A stretch of 64,000 nt of DNA from Kryptolebias marmoratus (GCF_001649575.2 NC_051434.1:15895925-15959924), one strand, 5' to 3'; numbered from the stretch's first letter, positions 36,275 through 47,571 are shown. The notes: generated by a model not told the origin, from the sequence alone. Program-made: numbers and translations.

Positions 36275-36760
36275 ATCAATCAATCAATCAATCAAATTGT
36301 ATTTGTATAGCACATTTCAGCAGCAAGGCATTTCAAGGTGCTTTACATAATTAAAAAACAAAATAAAAACAGCATGTGACAATGAATAAACAGTAAGAAA
36401 GAGAAAAACATCGAAGACATCAAAAACCCGCACTCTAACCCTAATTTAACCATAAGCAACTCTAAACAGGTGGGTTTTAAGTTGAGATTTAAAGGCACCC
36501 AGTGTTTCAGCTGTTTTACAGTTTTCTGGAAGTTTGAGTAGAACAGAAGAACTTCCCAATGCATGGATGGTTTCAAACCAAATCCAGCATTCCAATACTG
36601 CACACAAAGTGGAAACACTGGAAGCTGTGGGAGCACTGTATGCAAGTGTAGTTGTTCTGCTGTAATAAAAATTCGACTTGCGGGGATATTGCTCAGATGC
36701 GTTAATGCAAATGTATTCTGACACATGAAAACTTGTTTTTCAATAGCCAGTGCTGCTTTA
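36275..36760 (-). mobile_element. L2/Rex-type LINE 3' end with (GATT)n tail
   Basis: The minus-strand frame at 36446-36724 ends in LKLPENCKTAETLGAFKSQL then KTHLFRVAYG and a stop. This is the characteristic C-terminus of L2/Rex-type ORF2 (FKS.LKTHLF). The 3' UTR follows, with AAAGCACCTTGAAATGCC and GCTATACAAATACAATTGAT, and ends in GATT repeats (plus strand 36275-36296, ATCA units). The upstream part is lost. It inserted beside the R4/Dong-like relic. Confidence 0.88.
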
Positions 36761-37374
36761 AGCTCTATTAACACGTTGCCGGGGTTGTTTAAAATGCAAC
36801 ATTGAATCAAGACGTGCAATGGAAATCAGGGCCCCGAGGCATCAGCTTTGTTCCCTTATCAAACAATGATGTCTGGACGAGAAAGCTGCAAGCCAGGGAG
36901 CTCACATGTAAAGCAGAAAATGCTGTGATGTCAAAGAGAGCTAAACTCATGGAATAAGCAAAGAGGCTAATAATGAACAGAAATGCTGCAAATGCTTTAT
37001 CATCACTGTTCAGTCACTAAGTAGATATATTTAATTAGAGCTATTTAATCCATTACACTCGGTTTATAATATGACCTATAAAGAGCTTGACTGGTCAAAA
37101 AGAGTTGATTTACTCATATGTTGAATTGCACTAAATGGACTTTAAGTACTTTAAAAATAGATCCTGTTTGCCATTATCAAGACAGTAGAGCAGCAGGAAA
37201 GCCATTCATTTCAAGATGAATCAGTTAGACTTATCTCTTATACCCTCACCTCATTTTTGCATTGCCTCGTGTTTCTGTGGCATATAGAGATAATTAAGAA
37301 AATAATGTCACAACATTGCTTCTTTACATATCTGTACCTCTAGCAGACAGAGTGATCTCCAGCAGTGCCAGGCT
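36761..37374. other. Gene-free stretch
   Basis: No gene or repeat recognised. Part near 36900-37080 has CNE-like texture. Confidence 0.45.
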
Positions 37375-38090
37375 TCAACAGATATATTGGTCATGTCAAA
37401 AAATATCCACAGCATGAGCATAGCAGCTTTGAAATGTCACATAAACCTGACATATACTCCATAATAACAACAGTTATGTAGCAGTGACCCAACAATATTG
37501 TTGTACAAACTTTCTGTCTGTACTGACACAGTATTGTGGTGTCATTTTTGGTTAATGTACCACACAAATGCAACATTGTGCACAATAGAGTATATATTGA
37601 GTTTATGTGGCATTGTAGGAGTACCATCAACATCTACATGTCGTTTTTTTCTGTTCTGGTTGCATACTGTGTTCAGTAACATGATGTGTGCCAACATTTT
37701 CTCCTTGCCATTTATTCCACAAACATGAACATGGAAAAACTGGCGTACACGCTGCTGATGTGGATTTGGTCCGGATGTTACTTGAAGACAAACAGCCAAA
37801 CTGAGACATGCCAGAGTAGAGAACACCAAGAAGAAGAAAGCCCAATAGATGGTGGCTTAGATGATGTCAGAAGACTACAAATCAAAAAATACCGCACACA
37901 GTCACATGTATTAAACAAAACACCACACTAACAAAAACAATACGATGATTAGACGATTATACCACTCAAAGATACATCATGCTTACTCCATAGTGCACTT
38001 AAAATTTCCCTCCCTTCAAGCCAATACGTATGCAATATATATTATCAGGAACATGTTACATGTACGACGTATACACCTCAAGGCTGGACT
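37375..38090 (-). repeat. Interspersed repeat family C, copy 2 (inverted)
   Basis: Its reverse complement aligns with 6660-7520 in the same block order, including TGTTGGGTCACTGCT, CTGAACACAGTATGCAACCA, GGAGAAAATGTTGG, TTCAAGTAACATCCGGACC and GCAATAATATATATTGCATA-like bases. The two copies differ by many substitutions and small indels, so they are old. Frames open in one copy are broken in the other. Confidence 0.7.
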
Positions 38091-39307
38091 TTGAGGTATA
38101 ATTTCAAATTATACGGAAAAATAAAAAGCAGCGTAGCAATAGCCTAAGTGATAAAATACCTTTGCTCAGGTAAACCGATCAGCTATAACCATTAAAGTGA
38201 ATAACATCGCTCACTTTGCTACAGGATAATGTTGTGGTGGGAAACGCTGCATCCTGGTATACATACGTGTTACTTCGACACCTGCCACCTCCATAAACAT
38301 TTTTTAGACAAATAACACTGTCCTCATGGCAACAGCACTCATCTACAATAGAAACTCCACCCACCCGTTTTCCACAGTTTCACTGATAGCAGTAGGCTGT
38401 AGAAAAACTGCTTAAGAATGGCGAAAGGAATCGCTTTGAAGGCAGTTCTTCTGACTTTTGTCATTTTCTCTTGTTTTTGTTTTTGCACTATTTGTTGGAG
38501 AAAGGAGAACATTAACAATTTGGTACACTGACTTTGACCGCACACTTTCAGTTGATCGAGGAATGACACAGACAATATTGTATTCTAGCAACATCAGAAG
38601 AACAAGCTAAAACGCATCAACAGACATTTGCATTAGCACGTATAAGCCAATGAAATCCTTCACTAACTGGCGTTTTTCATTATATCTCGTGGACACATGC
38701 AGATAAGTTATCCTCCGTGTGTTCAGCCTTGGTTAGGGAATAATAAAAAAAATGAAGCAGATAAAAAGAAATAAGGATTTCTTTTAAGTCACGATGTGAC
38801 AGAGCGCAGAAAAAAGAGAGTGTAGGGCATATGAAATGCATCACTGAGCCACCTGCCTCCATAAGCACTTGACTTTTTCTCCTCTCGTTCTCTTCTTATA
38901 TATTCTATCTCGTTCCACCAGCACCGCATTACTTTTCACATATCCCCTTCTTCTTTCCATCCTCAGTTTTTTTTTTATCTCTGTTCCCCTGACTGTGCCC
39001 TGACACTCCAAAGCTCTTCTTCCCTCATTAACTCTCTTTCATGGAGCTGCAGATGACAATAATTGGTTTGAAAACAGGAGACAATGGGATACAAGGATTA
39101 TCCCCAGCTCACACCCACCACCACCATCTAACACCCACCCCACGAGGATGTGGCTGCTCTGCATCCTCCCTTTCACTTCCTGTCCTTGTCTCTTCAGCAG
39201 AGGGGCAGCTCCATCTCTTGGTTGGTGGGTCTGTTGTTTATTGAGCTTACTCTTTTACCCTTGACTTTCCCCTAACCGCTGTCAAACTTTTTCCTCTTGT
39301 TCTCGGG
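38091..39307. other. Gene-free stretch
   Basis: Unique sequence. 38930-39250 is pyrimidine-rich (T and C runs). Frames of up to 78 codons on the minus strand have no recognised motif. Confidence 0.45.
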
Positions 39308-39328
39308 CACACACACACACACACACAC
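39308..39328. repeat. (CA)n microsatellite, about 10 units
   Basis: Uninterrupted CA run. Confidence 0.95.
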
Positions 39329-39878
39329 CGTCTAATTTTTGTTTCTTTTGGAGTTTTCTCCGGTATTCCTTTTTTCCTCTGCTTTGTTCACATTTCCTGC
39401 TAGAGAGGTGACATGACTCCCCATTGGGAAACATCGTCTGTTCTTGCCAGTACTGGAAGTGGCAGTGGCACACACGCCAAACCGGAAAGACAGCTCTGCG
39501 AAATGATAATGGCTTTGGATTAAACACTGTGACTGATGTGATGTCATCTTTCCAGGGAAAGCACGAACCTGTGACAAAGTGACGGATGAAAACAGAGAAG
39601 AGGGAGGGGGTGTTAGAGTACAATACATTAGGAGTGCATTCTTCTTATCTCCCTGTCACCTTCTCCCTATCTGTTTTTTTTTTCCTCTCATTTCCATTTG
39701 TGTTGGACTCACTTTCTCCATTGCTCTGGCTTATCCTTTACTCCATCTCCGGAAGGGGCTCTCGGGTTTCGGCTCTAACCGCTTTAGTGTAATAGATAAT
39801 GGTCTGTAATTCACTCCTAGCTCCTCTCTGCTGGTCAGAGGTCCACTTGTGTACAAGAAGAGAGGAGTAATCAGAGCA

Positions 39879-39884
<6 letters not shown>
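39329..39884. other. Gene-free stretch
   Basis: Several overlapping frames on both strands (39282-39628 minus, 39579-39809 plus), none with a motif. The right part is T/C-rich. Confidence 0.45.

Positions 39885-39913
<29 letters not shown>
39885..39913. repeat. (TG)n microsatellite, about 14 units
   Basis: Uninterrupted TG run, shortly before a LINE tail. Confidence 0.95.
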
Positions 39914-39915
<2 letters not shown>

Positions 39916-39937
39916 GTGAGTGTTTGAGTGAAAAGTC

Positions 39938-40725
39938 CTTTAATTCAGTTCAGTTCATTTTATTTATGTAGCCCCAATTCACAACAAAAGTAATCTCAGG
40001 GTACTGTACAAAAGAAAAAAACAACAACTGCAAATCACAAATCTAATTCAGATCCAGATTCAAATCCAATTACAGTCAGTTCAATTCTTCTTATGATACA
40101 ATACATTCATATACAGTACAACAGAAATTGCCAGTTAGTAAAAGTACCGTATCTAAGAAAGCCAGCAAACTGTGTCAGATCTTTATTTTGTTGCCACCCC
40201 CAATCCTGAGCAGCACAGTGGCGACAGTGGAGAGGAACAACTCTTTTTTTTAACAGGAAAGAACCTTCAACAGAACCAGGGTATCTGCTTCAGCTGCCTG
40301 GGGTTTGAGACGATAAGAAAGATACACAAACTAACACAAAAGATTGGTTCTCTGTGGTCAGTTTGTCCTCCAGTAGACTAAGCCTATAGCAGCAGAACTA
40401 AGGAAGAGCTCAGGAAACCCAACCCAACCCTAACTATAAGACTTAAAAAAAGCCCAGTCTTAAAAGTAGACAGGGTGTCAGCCTCAAAGACAAAAACTAG
40501 AGGTTGGTTTTGTAAGAGAGGAGCCTGAGAGCTGAAATCTCTGCCTCCTATTCTACTTTTAGAAACTCTAGGAACCACAAGTAATCCTGAGAGTGAAATA
40601 CTTTCTTAGGAAAATAAAGAGCAATGAGACCTTTAATATAAGTGGGAGTTTGGTTATTCAGAGCTTTGTATGTTAGAAGTAAGAATTAAAATTCTATTTT
40701 GAATTTTACAGAGTTTGTCTGACCT
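39938..40725 (-). mobile_element. LINE (L2/Rex-like) 3' half: ORF2 C-terminus and 3' UTR
   Basis: On the minus strand from about 40710, the frame gives LLLTYKALNNQTPTYIKGLI, then FHSQDYLWFLEFLKVE and a stop. It resumes (40384-40578) with VPRVSKSRIGGRDFSSQAP and EADTLSTFKTGLFLSL. These are the conserved post-polymerase region and the C-terminus of fish L2/Rex-type elements (usual form LLTYKALN..AP.YL ... AFSYQAP.LWN.LP ... TFK..LK). The 3' UTR tail at 39938-39995 reads CTTTTGTTGTGAATTGGGGC, then ATAAATAAAATGAACTGAAC. The copy is 5'-truncated and carries stops. Confidence 0.88.
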
Positions 40726-41599
40726 TTTCAGCATTTGTTCTCTGTGTGTGTGGACTCCTTTCTCCTTGATTGCATTCATATATTCACATTTAATATGTAT
40801 ACATTTTTCTTTGAATTAATGTATTTTCTGCATGGAGAGTCACTTTGTCACTGCCCGACATTATACTGCATTAGGATCATCTAACATGTTACATAACCAC
40901 ACAAACATTGTTTTCATCCACAAATAAAGAGCACACTCACACTGTTACCCTTGGATTTCCCCCACCACCACAGAGCAACACTCCCAACATTCACCCCGAC
41001 TGGAATATGAATAATAGAGGGGTCCCATATGTTTCCGCTTGTAAAACTAGATCACCAACTGTGCGCCCAAGGACATTTGGTAAGCTCAGAGGGCACCTCG
41101 GGGCATCTGGGGTGGTGGGGATCAGGCTACGCAAGACCAAGCAGACTGCCCACTGTGTGCTGCCCACCTCAGGGCGACAAACACACAGTCGGTTCTGCAA
41201 CGACCCCAAAAAGCATGGCAGAAGCCAATTTTATTTACCCCATAAAGACAGTTTTTCAAATGACTGCACTCAAACGGGGGGACTGTATGTATCTTTAGAC
41301 CGGGAGCTTTATGTTCCTTTTGCGCACATTGTACCTGTGTATCGTTGCTACTTCTGTGAGCTGAAATAACTCGGTCTCAGTGGAACCTTTTAAGGTTTGT
41401 TTTCGACAATGTGGCACTTTTTAACACCAACTAAAATGGGTTCACTTGCAGCAATGATCCTATAGAGCTTTTTTACTAAACCCTTCAGCTTTATGTAACT
41501 TTAAAGTCTGTCAAATTAAAATTTCCAGTTTAGACTCAAAACTTTAAAAATCCTATTGTCATGCTATCGTCCTCTGTCCTAACAGCGATTGCTTCTTAG
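40726..41599. other. Gene-free stretch with a GC-richer 153-codon frame
   Basis: The plus-strand frame 40908-41369 is the second longest in the window, and 41029-41298 (89 codons) opens in another frame. Composition is GC-rich from about 41060 to 41280. The peptide has no domain I recognise, no signal peptide and no splice signals at its edges, and the minus strand is open too. I leave it uncalled. It could be a decayed retro-copy or a CNE. Confidence 0.4.
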
Positions 41600-41920
41600 C
41601 AAGAAAAAAAAAAAAAATCCCCTTTTCACTTAGTTAATTACCGCAAATCAAACAGCAAAGTGGGTTGAGAGGGATTTACGGTCATTAGAGCAATTTGTGG
41701 GATAGTGACATTATATAATTCTTTGATTTCTGCTGGCATAAACCTAATGAAGCAGAAAGTCTTTGGGAACAACAGCATGAAGAACAAAGTCCACAATTTT
41801 TCATTATTAGCCCATTGTTTTCTGTACCATTAACTCTCTGGGAGCGTTATAAGATGATACTGATATTGGTTGTCACAGTACTTCGCAATTAAACCTGTTA
41901 TTTACTGATTACCTGTTTTA
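41600..41920. promoter_or_regulatory. CNE-like block 8
   Basis: Unique AT-rich sequence with TTAGTTAATTACCGC, TTCTTTGATTTCTGC (TCF-like core) and GAACAAAGTCC (SOX-like core). No open frame. Texture is that of constrained noncoding DNA. Confidence 0.35.
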
Positions 41921-42209
41921 TTTCAAATCTGCCTTCTCTATAATTCTCTAGGACACCACACCAAATGATTAAATATTGTAGGGACAGATTCATTTTGATA
42001 TGCACCACTCATGTCTCCTTTTCTTTTCCTAATTACTGTTTTTTGACATTTTGACTTCAATCCTTGGCTTATTCTTGCTACTTTGACACCTTCTGATTAA
42101 TAACCAGACTGGGAGAAATGCTGTCAAATTCCATGTCAAAACCATTTAGCTTTGATTGAACAACTAAAACTTTAAAAATTAATTTTTATTTTTTTTATTG
42201 CTTGCCCTG
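41921..42209. other. Gene-free stretch
   Basis: AT-rich, nothing recognised. Confidence 0.45.
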
Positions 42210-42440
42210 TGAAAGGTGGGCAATTGTGTATTTGCCTAAACCCGGGTTTGTTTGTCTGTTAGCAAAATATCTCATGAACCGCTGGATGGATTCACTAGAT
42301 AGTTGCTGCATCTAATCAACTATAGGAAACACAAAAATGGCTACAACTAAGATCATTTAACAAATTCTGAGCTTATTCTAACAGATCACGCAAAATCTTT
42401 GTTTAAAGCTTTGCCATTCAAGATGTCAGGTGACATACGT
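42210..42440 (+). repeat. Interspersed repeat family A, copy 3
   Basis: TTTGTCTGTTAGCAAAATAT, CTCATGAACCGCTGGATGGA, CACAAAAATGGCTACAACT and AACAGATCACGCAAAATCTT match copies at 25771, 29905 and 63110. It is a shortened single unit. Confidence 0.65.
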
Positions 42441-44339
42441 TCATTGAAGGAATGCTAATTTCATTTGGAAATAGTAAACCGGCACCACTTTACTTTCTGT
42501 CCAGTGATGTCCAAAAGTGGGTGACTGTGTTAGTGACAAAGTCAACTTTTCATACCAATTCAGCTTTTTTTAAGAATCAAAAAAACACTTCCACATGGCT
42601 AAGATAGATTTTTTTGTTTTTCATGGAATATAAGTTTTACATTCGTAGGTTCACACTTGTGATGGTGCCAAACAGAAAAGCTAGTAGCCCATGACAGTAG
42701 CAACCATTGTTAGAGAGTAATATTGCCCAATTGCATGCTGGAGAGTCAGAAGAGGTCTTTGGAATACTTGAAAATAAATATACAATAAATATTTACACAG
42801 GACATTATTTTTCCCCAAAATAACGGTTATCATCAATACTGGTACAGCATGATCTTAGTTTTAAGATTGAATCTTCTATTGACTGACTTTAGGGCGTTTG
42901 TTATGCACTCTGCATTATAACAAATTTAGCCACGTTAGCTGTCTTCCTAAAATAAGTTATCCTTCTGTCTGCTGTGAGCTGACTACATGATGTGATTGAG
43001 TACATGATGGCTTTAAGAGCGCGCTCTCTAATAATTCTTGCTGCATAGAGGTGACAATTTAAAAACTAAAAAAATAATAAAAAGAAGATTTCAGGAACCA
43101 ATTTGCGCTGGGTGACTATATCTGTACCTCAATCGTTACATTCCAGCCTCCAGATGTCAATCTTGACTTCTGCCAGTGGAACATAATGTCACTCAGATGC
43201 AGGTAAATGATTTTTCAATCTACTCAGAGAGAGAGAGCGAACATTACCGTCATTACAAATTCTACCTCTACCAGATGTGGATTTAACAAATTGACATCAT
43301 GGCTTTACTTAGTTTTTATTTCATTATTTATAAGTGCAAAGGTGAAAGTTCAATAACAGTCCAAGTTCATTTCTGACTTTTTTGACCAGTAGAGCCGAAC
43401 TTTTCCAACAAGATAAGGGAATAATACGACTCATGACCGGTAAATAACATCACAGAGAACTTTCTTCTTCATCAGATATTTTGCTAACAGACAAATAAAC
43501 AAACACACACACAAAAAAACAGACAATTACATGGTCGTCCCATTTCCATTGAAGTATAATGTTGCTGGAAGGCATCTTAGTTCAATCTGGACAGAGGCAA
43601 ACTAGTTTTCTGGTTTCCGGGCTTTGTGCTGAAGCTATTAACCTTACATTTATCTTAGAGGAATTAAAAAGACATCAAGCCTTTTCTTTGATTTTCAGAA
43701 AACACGTCAGATAATGGGGGTGTTTTTGTCTTGCTCGCTCACCTTCAAAATGACAAGCAGCGTTTTGAAGACGATAACGTCCATAACTTGTTTCATCTAT
43801 TTATTCATTTTTGAGATGAAAAAAATCTGAATTGATCCACATTTTTCTCTAAATAAAACCAAAAAAAAAAAACCCTGATCCGTCACGATCACCAATCATA
43901 CAGTGCTCTGTCGTCTCCCACCTGCCTGCTCTATTTGTTGCTCCACTGCACTTTTGAATTAAGCCCTCAGATTTGTTTTCTTTCCAACACTTAGTGGACT
44001 TATCAGGCTCTGACATGGATGTGTTGCCACTGTCACACTGCTGGTCCTTCCCTCTGCTGGCTGAAAGGTGGAGAGCTGCTTTGTTTGGTGGGATGTGTTC
44101 AGCAATTCAATTTTCTCCGTCTCAGAGGAGAGCTGGAAGAGCTTTGAAAAAGAGGGACGGTAATTGAAAGGCAGTAGAGCTCATCATGTGCCCTTTTCTT
44201 GGACTGTTTTTTATTTTTTTGTTCTATTGTGTACCAAACTCTTATATTTACAGTATGTGTATCATTACTACCATAGAAAGATCTCTTTGAAATCTTTGAT
44301 TTCTTTCATCTAGTTGTCACAAAAAAAAAATCTTTTGTG
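42441..44339. other. Gene-free stretch
   Basis: No gene. 43460-43520 holds a short inverted family A scrap (its reverse complement contains TTTGTCTGTTAGCAAAATAT). GATAAC-type and SOX-like cores are scattered. 43900-44170 has CNE-like texture and a 64-codon frame without motif. Confidence 0.45.
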
Positions 44340-44640
44340 AACGCAACGGATATGTTATTTCATCTTTTTGTCTCTTCCTTTGCTAAAAGCAGAAAGCTGC
44401 CTCGGATTTGTCCTCAAAATGGGGTTTGATCTGCGCCGTGCTTTGAATCAAAGCTTTGTACCTGAATAAGTTACTGAACTGCCTGTGTGAAAGCTAAAGT
44501 GCTAATTTTGGCAAGACGAAAGAGCTTTAGTGTGTATTTAAAAAAAGAAAAGCATATGCGCATCTTCCCCGAACTCCTCCATTAGCAATTACTGGAGGAG
44601 TTTGGGGAAGATGCTTTGCTTTCACTCTGAACAGGGCTAT
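44340..44640. promoter_or_regulatory. CNE-like block 9 containing a hairpin
   Basis: Unique sequence rich in CTTTG/CAAAG cores leading into a long inverted repeat at 44549-44622. No open frame of note. Confidence 0.3.
44549..44622 (+). ncRNA. Near-perfect 22-bp hairpin, pre-miRNA-sized
   Basis: The arms 44560-44581 and 44593-44614 are complementary over all 22 positions: 21 Watson-Crick pairs and one position (44571 G opposite 44603 T) that is a G-U wobble in plus-strand RNA. The 11-base loop is TTAGCAATTAC. A further 6-bp AAAGCA/TGCTTT stem (44549-44554, 44617-44622) lies outside a 5/2 internal loop, giving a 74-base fold. No known miRNA seed is recognised, and it could instead be a relic of a palindromic transposon. 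The wobble is tolerated only on the plus strand. Confidence 0.35.
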
Positions 44641-44759
44641 TATTCTGTTCATTTAATTTGAGCACGCTGGTTGATGACCAATCTGTGTTCTTTGCGACTT
44701 ATTAGAACATGGTCGGGTCGCAGCACATTTGGAAAACCTCCTTCAGTGTGAAGGCAAAC

Positions 44760-45075
44760 ATGACACCGCTACTATAAACTCTTAGTGCTTGCAAAACAGC
44801 TTTGTTGGTTCCTTGCAACGCCCTTTTGCATCCTCGTCACACTCTACACTCTCAAAAACTGCACTTGGATGCAGCACAATGCCATCGCCAGGAGTATCAT
44901 GTCTGTGTTTGGTTGTTTCCATGATCTAGGCATGAGGGCACTGTTCCCAGTCCTGCTTAAAATTCTTGACAACCAAGGCATTCAACCCCAATACGCTGCC
45001 ACAACAATGATGAACCACTACAACCTTGCTTGAATAAACTGAAACTGAATAAACTGAAACTGAATAAACTAAATA
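44760..45075 (+). mobile_element. Possible retroelement 3' end with iterated tail
   Basis: An 82-codon frame (44785-45033), ending YAATTMMNHYNLA, stops directly before a tail of TGAATAAACTGAAAC units (45031-45045, 45046-45060 and a partial third) that contain AATAAA. A frame running into an iterated A-rich tail is the layout of a non-LTR element 3' end. The peptide is not one I recognise, so this is inference. Confidence 0.35.
45031..45075. repeat. 15-bp tandem units TGAATAAACTGAAAC
   Basis: Two exact units plus a diverged third. Confidence 0.9.
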
Positions 45076-45369
45076 AACCTCACTACAGTAGTTTTATGCA
45101 TGCCCAAATCTATGGTGGACCTGTCATGGTTTATCACACATGATGGGAAGCCCACTGTATTCGTAATACTCACCAAGACCCCGCAAAGACCATTCTTCTG
45201 GCGAATTTTATTTATTTTTTTGTTAATCTTTTTAAATATCATAGTGGGGTTGTCACCCTGTGCAAACAAGACCTAACCAATTTGAAAATAACGTTGTTAG
45301 AGACTTGAAATTTTTTAAAAAGAGGTCCTCTGTGAAAGGTTTTATGTTCACTTTGGAGGCTTTATCTAA

Positions 45370-45600
45370 TCACCGCTTCTCCCCTCAATGTTCCACTGGG
45401 CCGAGAACTGACAGGGGCTTTTATTAGATCGTAACTAGGTCTGAGTGAATGTTTTGGCCGTCATTTCGGACCGAGACAAGATGGGGAGTCACGCTGCATA
45501 ATTCAGAGGGGACGGAAGATTATGCGCCATCTGTGTCCATATCCCCGTGGCCCCCGTCAGAATTGATCCACAACCCTTGACCTTTACAGAGTGCTTTCCA
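45370..45600. promoter_or_regulatory. CNE-like block 10
   Basis: Unique, GC-balanced sequence with GGCTTTTATTAGATCG, ACGCTGCATAATTCAGAGG and TGACCTTTAC (nuclear-receptor-like half-site). No convincing frame. Confidence 0.35.
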
Positions 45601-46615
45601 GCCGCTCTGCTCTGTCAGTGTGTTGGTGTGCAGGCGTGCGGGTGTTTGTGTTTTGCTGTGGTTTGGCCATGAGTCAGCCTGCATCTCCAGAACCTTTCCA
45701 CTTGATTACACAGTGCAGGTCAGACACACTTAGAAAGATGTTTCCTCTGGTTTATGTTGTTTCACAAATTAAAGGTCAAGGTTTTCTGCTAGAATATGGG
45801 CTATTACTGGATTGTGTCTGCCTAATAAGTGATATTAATAAAATGAAAATACAAGCTTGAACTTTTGTTTATTTGCCAGAGAGTTAGTATATATGCAAAA
45901 GAGGAAATGGAGTAAATAAAACCATGTGCTCACTGTAAGATCACAGAGCGGAGAACTCAGTGGTGCTTGTAATTGACGGAAATACATTTTAAGTGAAAAA
46001 TTAATATAAAAATGTATTACTGTAAGGAGGGTTTATGAAGTGTTCCATCATAAAGTGGCGTCATTATTTCCCAGACATGTTGATTTAAGAGTGGGAAGGC
46101 ACAAGCTGTTCTCTGCACAAAATTATGAAAGCTTGTGCTTAAGACGTGCATATCCATCAGCAACATTGGTAAATTATGACTACATACAGAAGTCTTTTTT
46201 TTTATTACAAATCTGATATTTTAAAAAGTATGATTATGTATTGGTATTGGGTCAGTATATACTGTGCATAAAAAAATGCACCGAGGTCAAATCTGCTCTG
46301 ACTGTAGTGCATTGACAAGAATCTGCTCCAACTGTGGCAGAATGCTTTCATCAAAAGCACAATTTAACTTTGTTGGTTTTTTTTTTCATCCTGACAGGTA
46401 AAAGAAATATTTGTTGTCAGATATATTAAAAAAATTATAACTTAGGAGCCCCAAAAATGTTTTTTTTTTTAGAAAACAGGTTCTACCCTGGCGTTTTCTC
46501 GTCGACAGCCAAAACGCAACCTTTTCAAAAATGACAATGTCCTAGCCCCCACCTCTAATCTATCCTACAACCTGAGAGTGTCCCGGTGTACAAGCTTTAT
46601 GTGGACGCTCCATGC
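45601..46615. other. Gene-free stretch
   Basis: No gene or known repeat. The 89-codon frame 45591-45860 lacks motifs. T-rich runs occur at 46190-46205 and 46375-46390. Confidence 0.45.
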
Positions 46616-47187
46616 TGTTAGGATCTCGGTTTGAGTTTATTGTTTATTTTATTCAGTTATCTTCTTCCTTGTGTCTTTGTTCCTTGTGCCTCAGCCATCA
46701 TCCACTTCTCCCCAGTCTATCTCCCGTTCTCCTGCCACGCCCATCTCCACCTGCCGGCAGTTGTCATCACTCACCTGCGCCCACTTACCTCGTTACCCTC
46801 TGTGTTTAAAACCCGGTCATGTTCTCTTCCTCTCTGCTGGTTCATTGTCGTATTCTTGCCCCCCCCCCCCCCGTCCTTCCTGTTTGCTCGTGCCTCCTCG
46901 TCTCCCTTTGGTTAATGTGCTGTCCTTCTAGTTGTTTGTGCCTCGTCGCCCCCGTGCTCTGTTTGGTTTTCGTCTTGTCTCAGGTCTGTTTATGAGTGTT
47001 TAAGTTAGTTAGTGTTTTTGTATTTAGTTTATGTTTGGCTGCCCCGTCAGCTCTTTGTTTTCGTTCCCTAAATAAATTAGTTTGTTTTTTTCACCATGAG
47101 TCTGCATACTGGGTTTGCCTCCTACACCCCACTTTAAGACACACGCCTTGTTTCCTGTTTTTAGTGTATTTTCATGGCTGCGTAACA
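46616..47187 (+). mobile_element. Solo LTR of a Gypsy-type retrotransposon (putative)
   Basis: The segment starts TGTTAGGATCTCGG and ends CGTAACA, so the termini are TGTTA...TAACA. Inside, in order, come CACGCCCATCTCCACCTGC and CACCTGCGCCCACTTACC, a TTTAAAA TATA-like box at about 46804-46810, a CATTGTCGTATTCTTG block, and CCCTAAATAAATTAG with an AATAAA signal near 47070. CCATGAGTCTGCAT follows. This order matches remembered fish Gypsy LTRs. A 14-base C run lies at 46859-46872. No clean target duplication is seen, so the edges are approximate. No internal retroviral region flanks it. Confidence 0.6.
46859..46872. repeat. Poly-C run, 14 bases
   Basis: Homopolymer inside the LTR, and a likely assembly-sensitive site. 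Confidence 0.9.
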
Positions 47188-47571
47188 GCGCCACCCACAG
47201 GCCTGGCATAGTTACTGTAACGTTTTGGGTCCTTTTCTGTGTTTCTGTGTCAATGAAGCCAATAATTTAATATTTTAACAAAGATCTTTTTTATTTTATC
47301 CCAATTTTTTTCCTGTCCATCAGAACTGCAACACAGAACTGAGCCTCACTTTTTTATGTGCTCTGACACCACAGCGCTTTTTTTTTTTCACTTCTATTTA
47401 ATATTTATAAATAGTAACGCCAACAAATCACAAGGAAGTGAATCTCAAAAGACCTATTCACAGCACTGTCATTTTATGACACTGCCGTGCCAGTGACATA
47501 TGAATACTAAGGCTTTTGATGATTAAATCACTAGAACAAAGAAATGGATGAATTATGTACAAACAATTGCT
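47188..47571. other. Gene-free stretch
   Basis: AT-rich with T runs. Nothing recognised. Confidence 0.45.

Noticed and set aside
36343..36819. 158-codon minus-strand frame
   Set aside because: It runs across the L2/Rex 3' end in a frame different from the one that gives the FKSQLKTHLF reverse transcriptase end, so it is a shadow.
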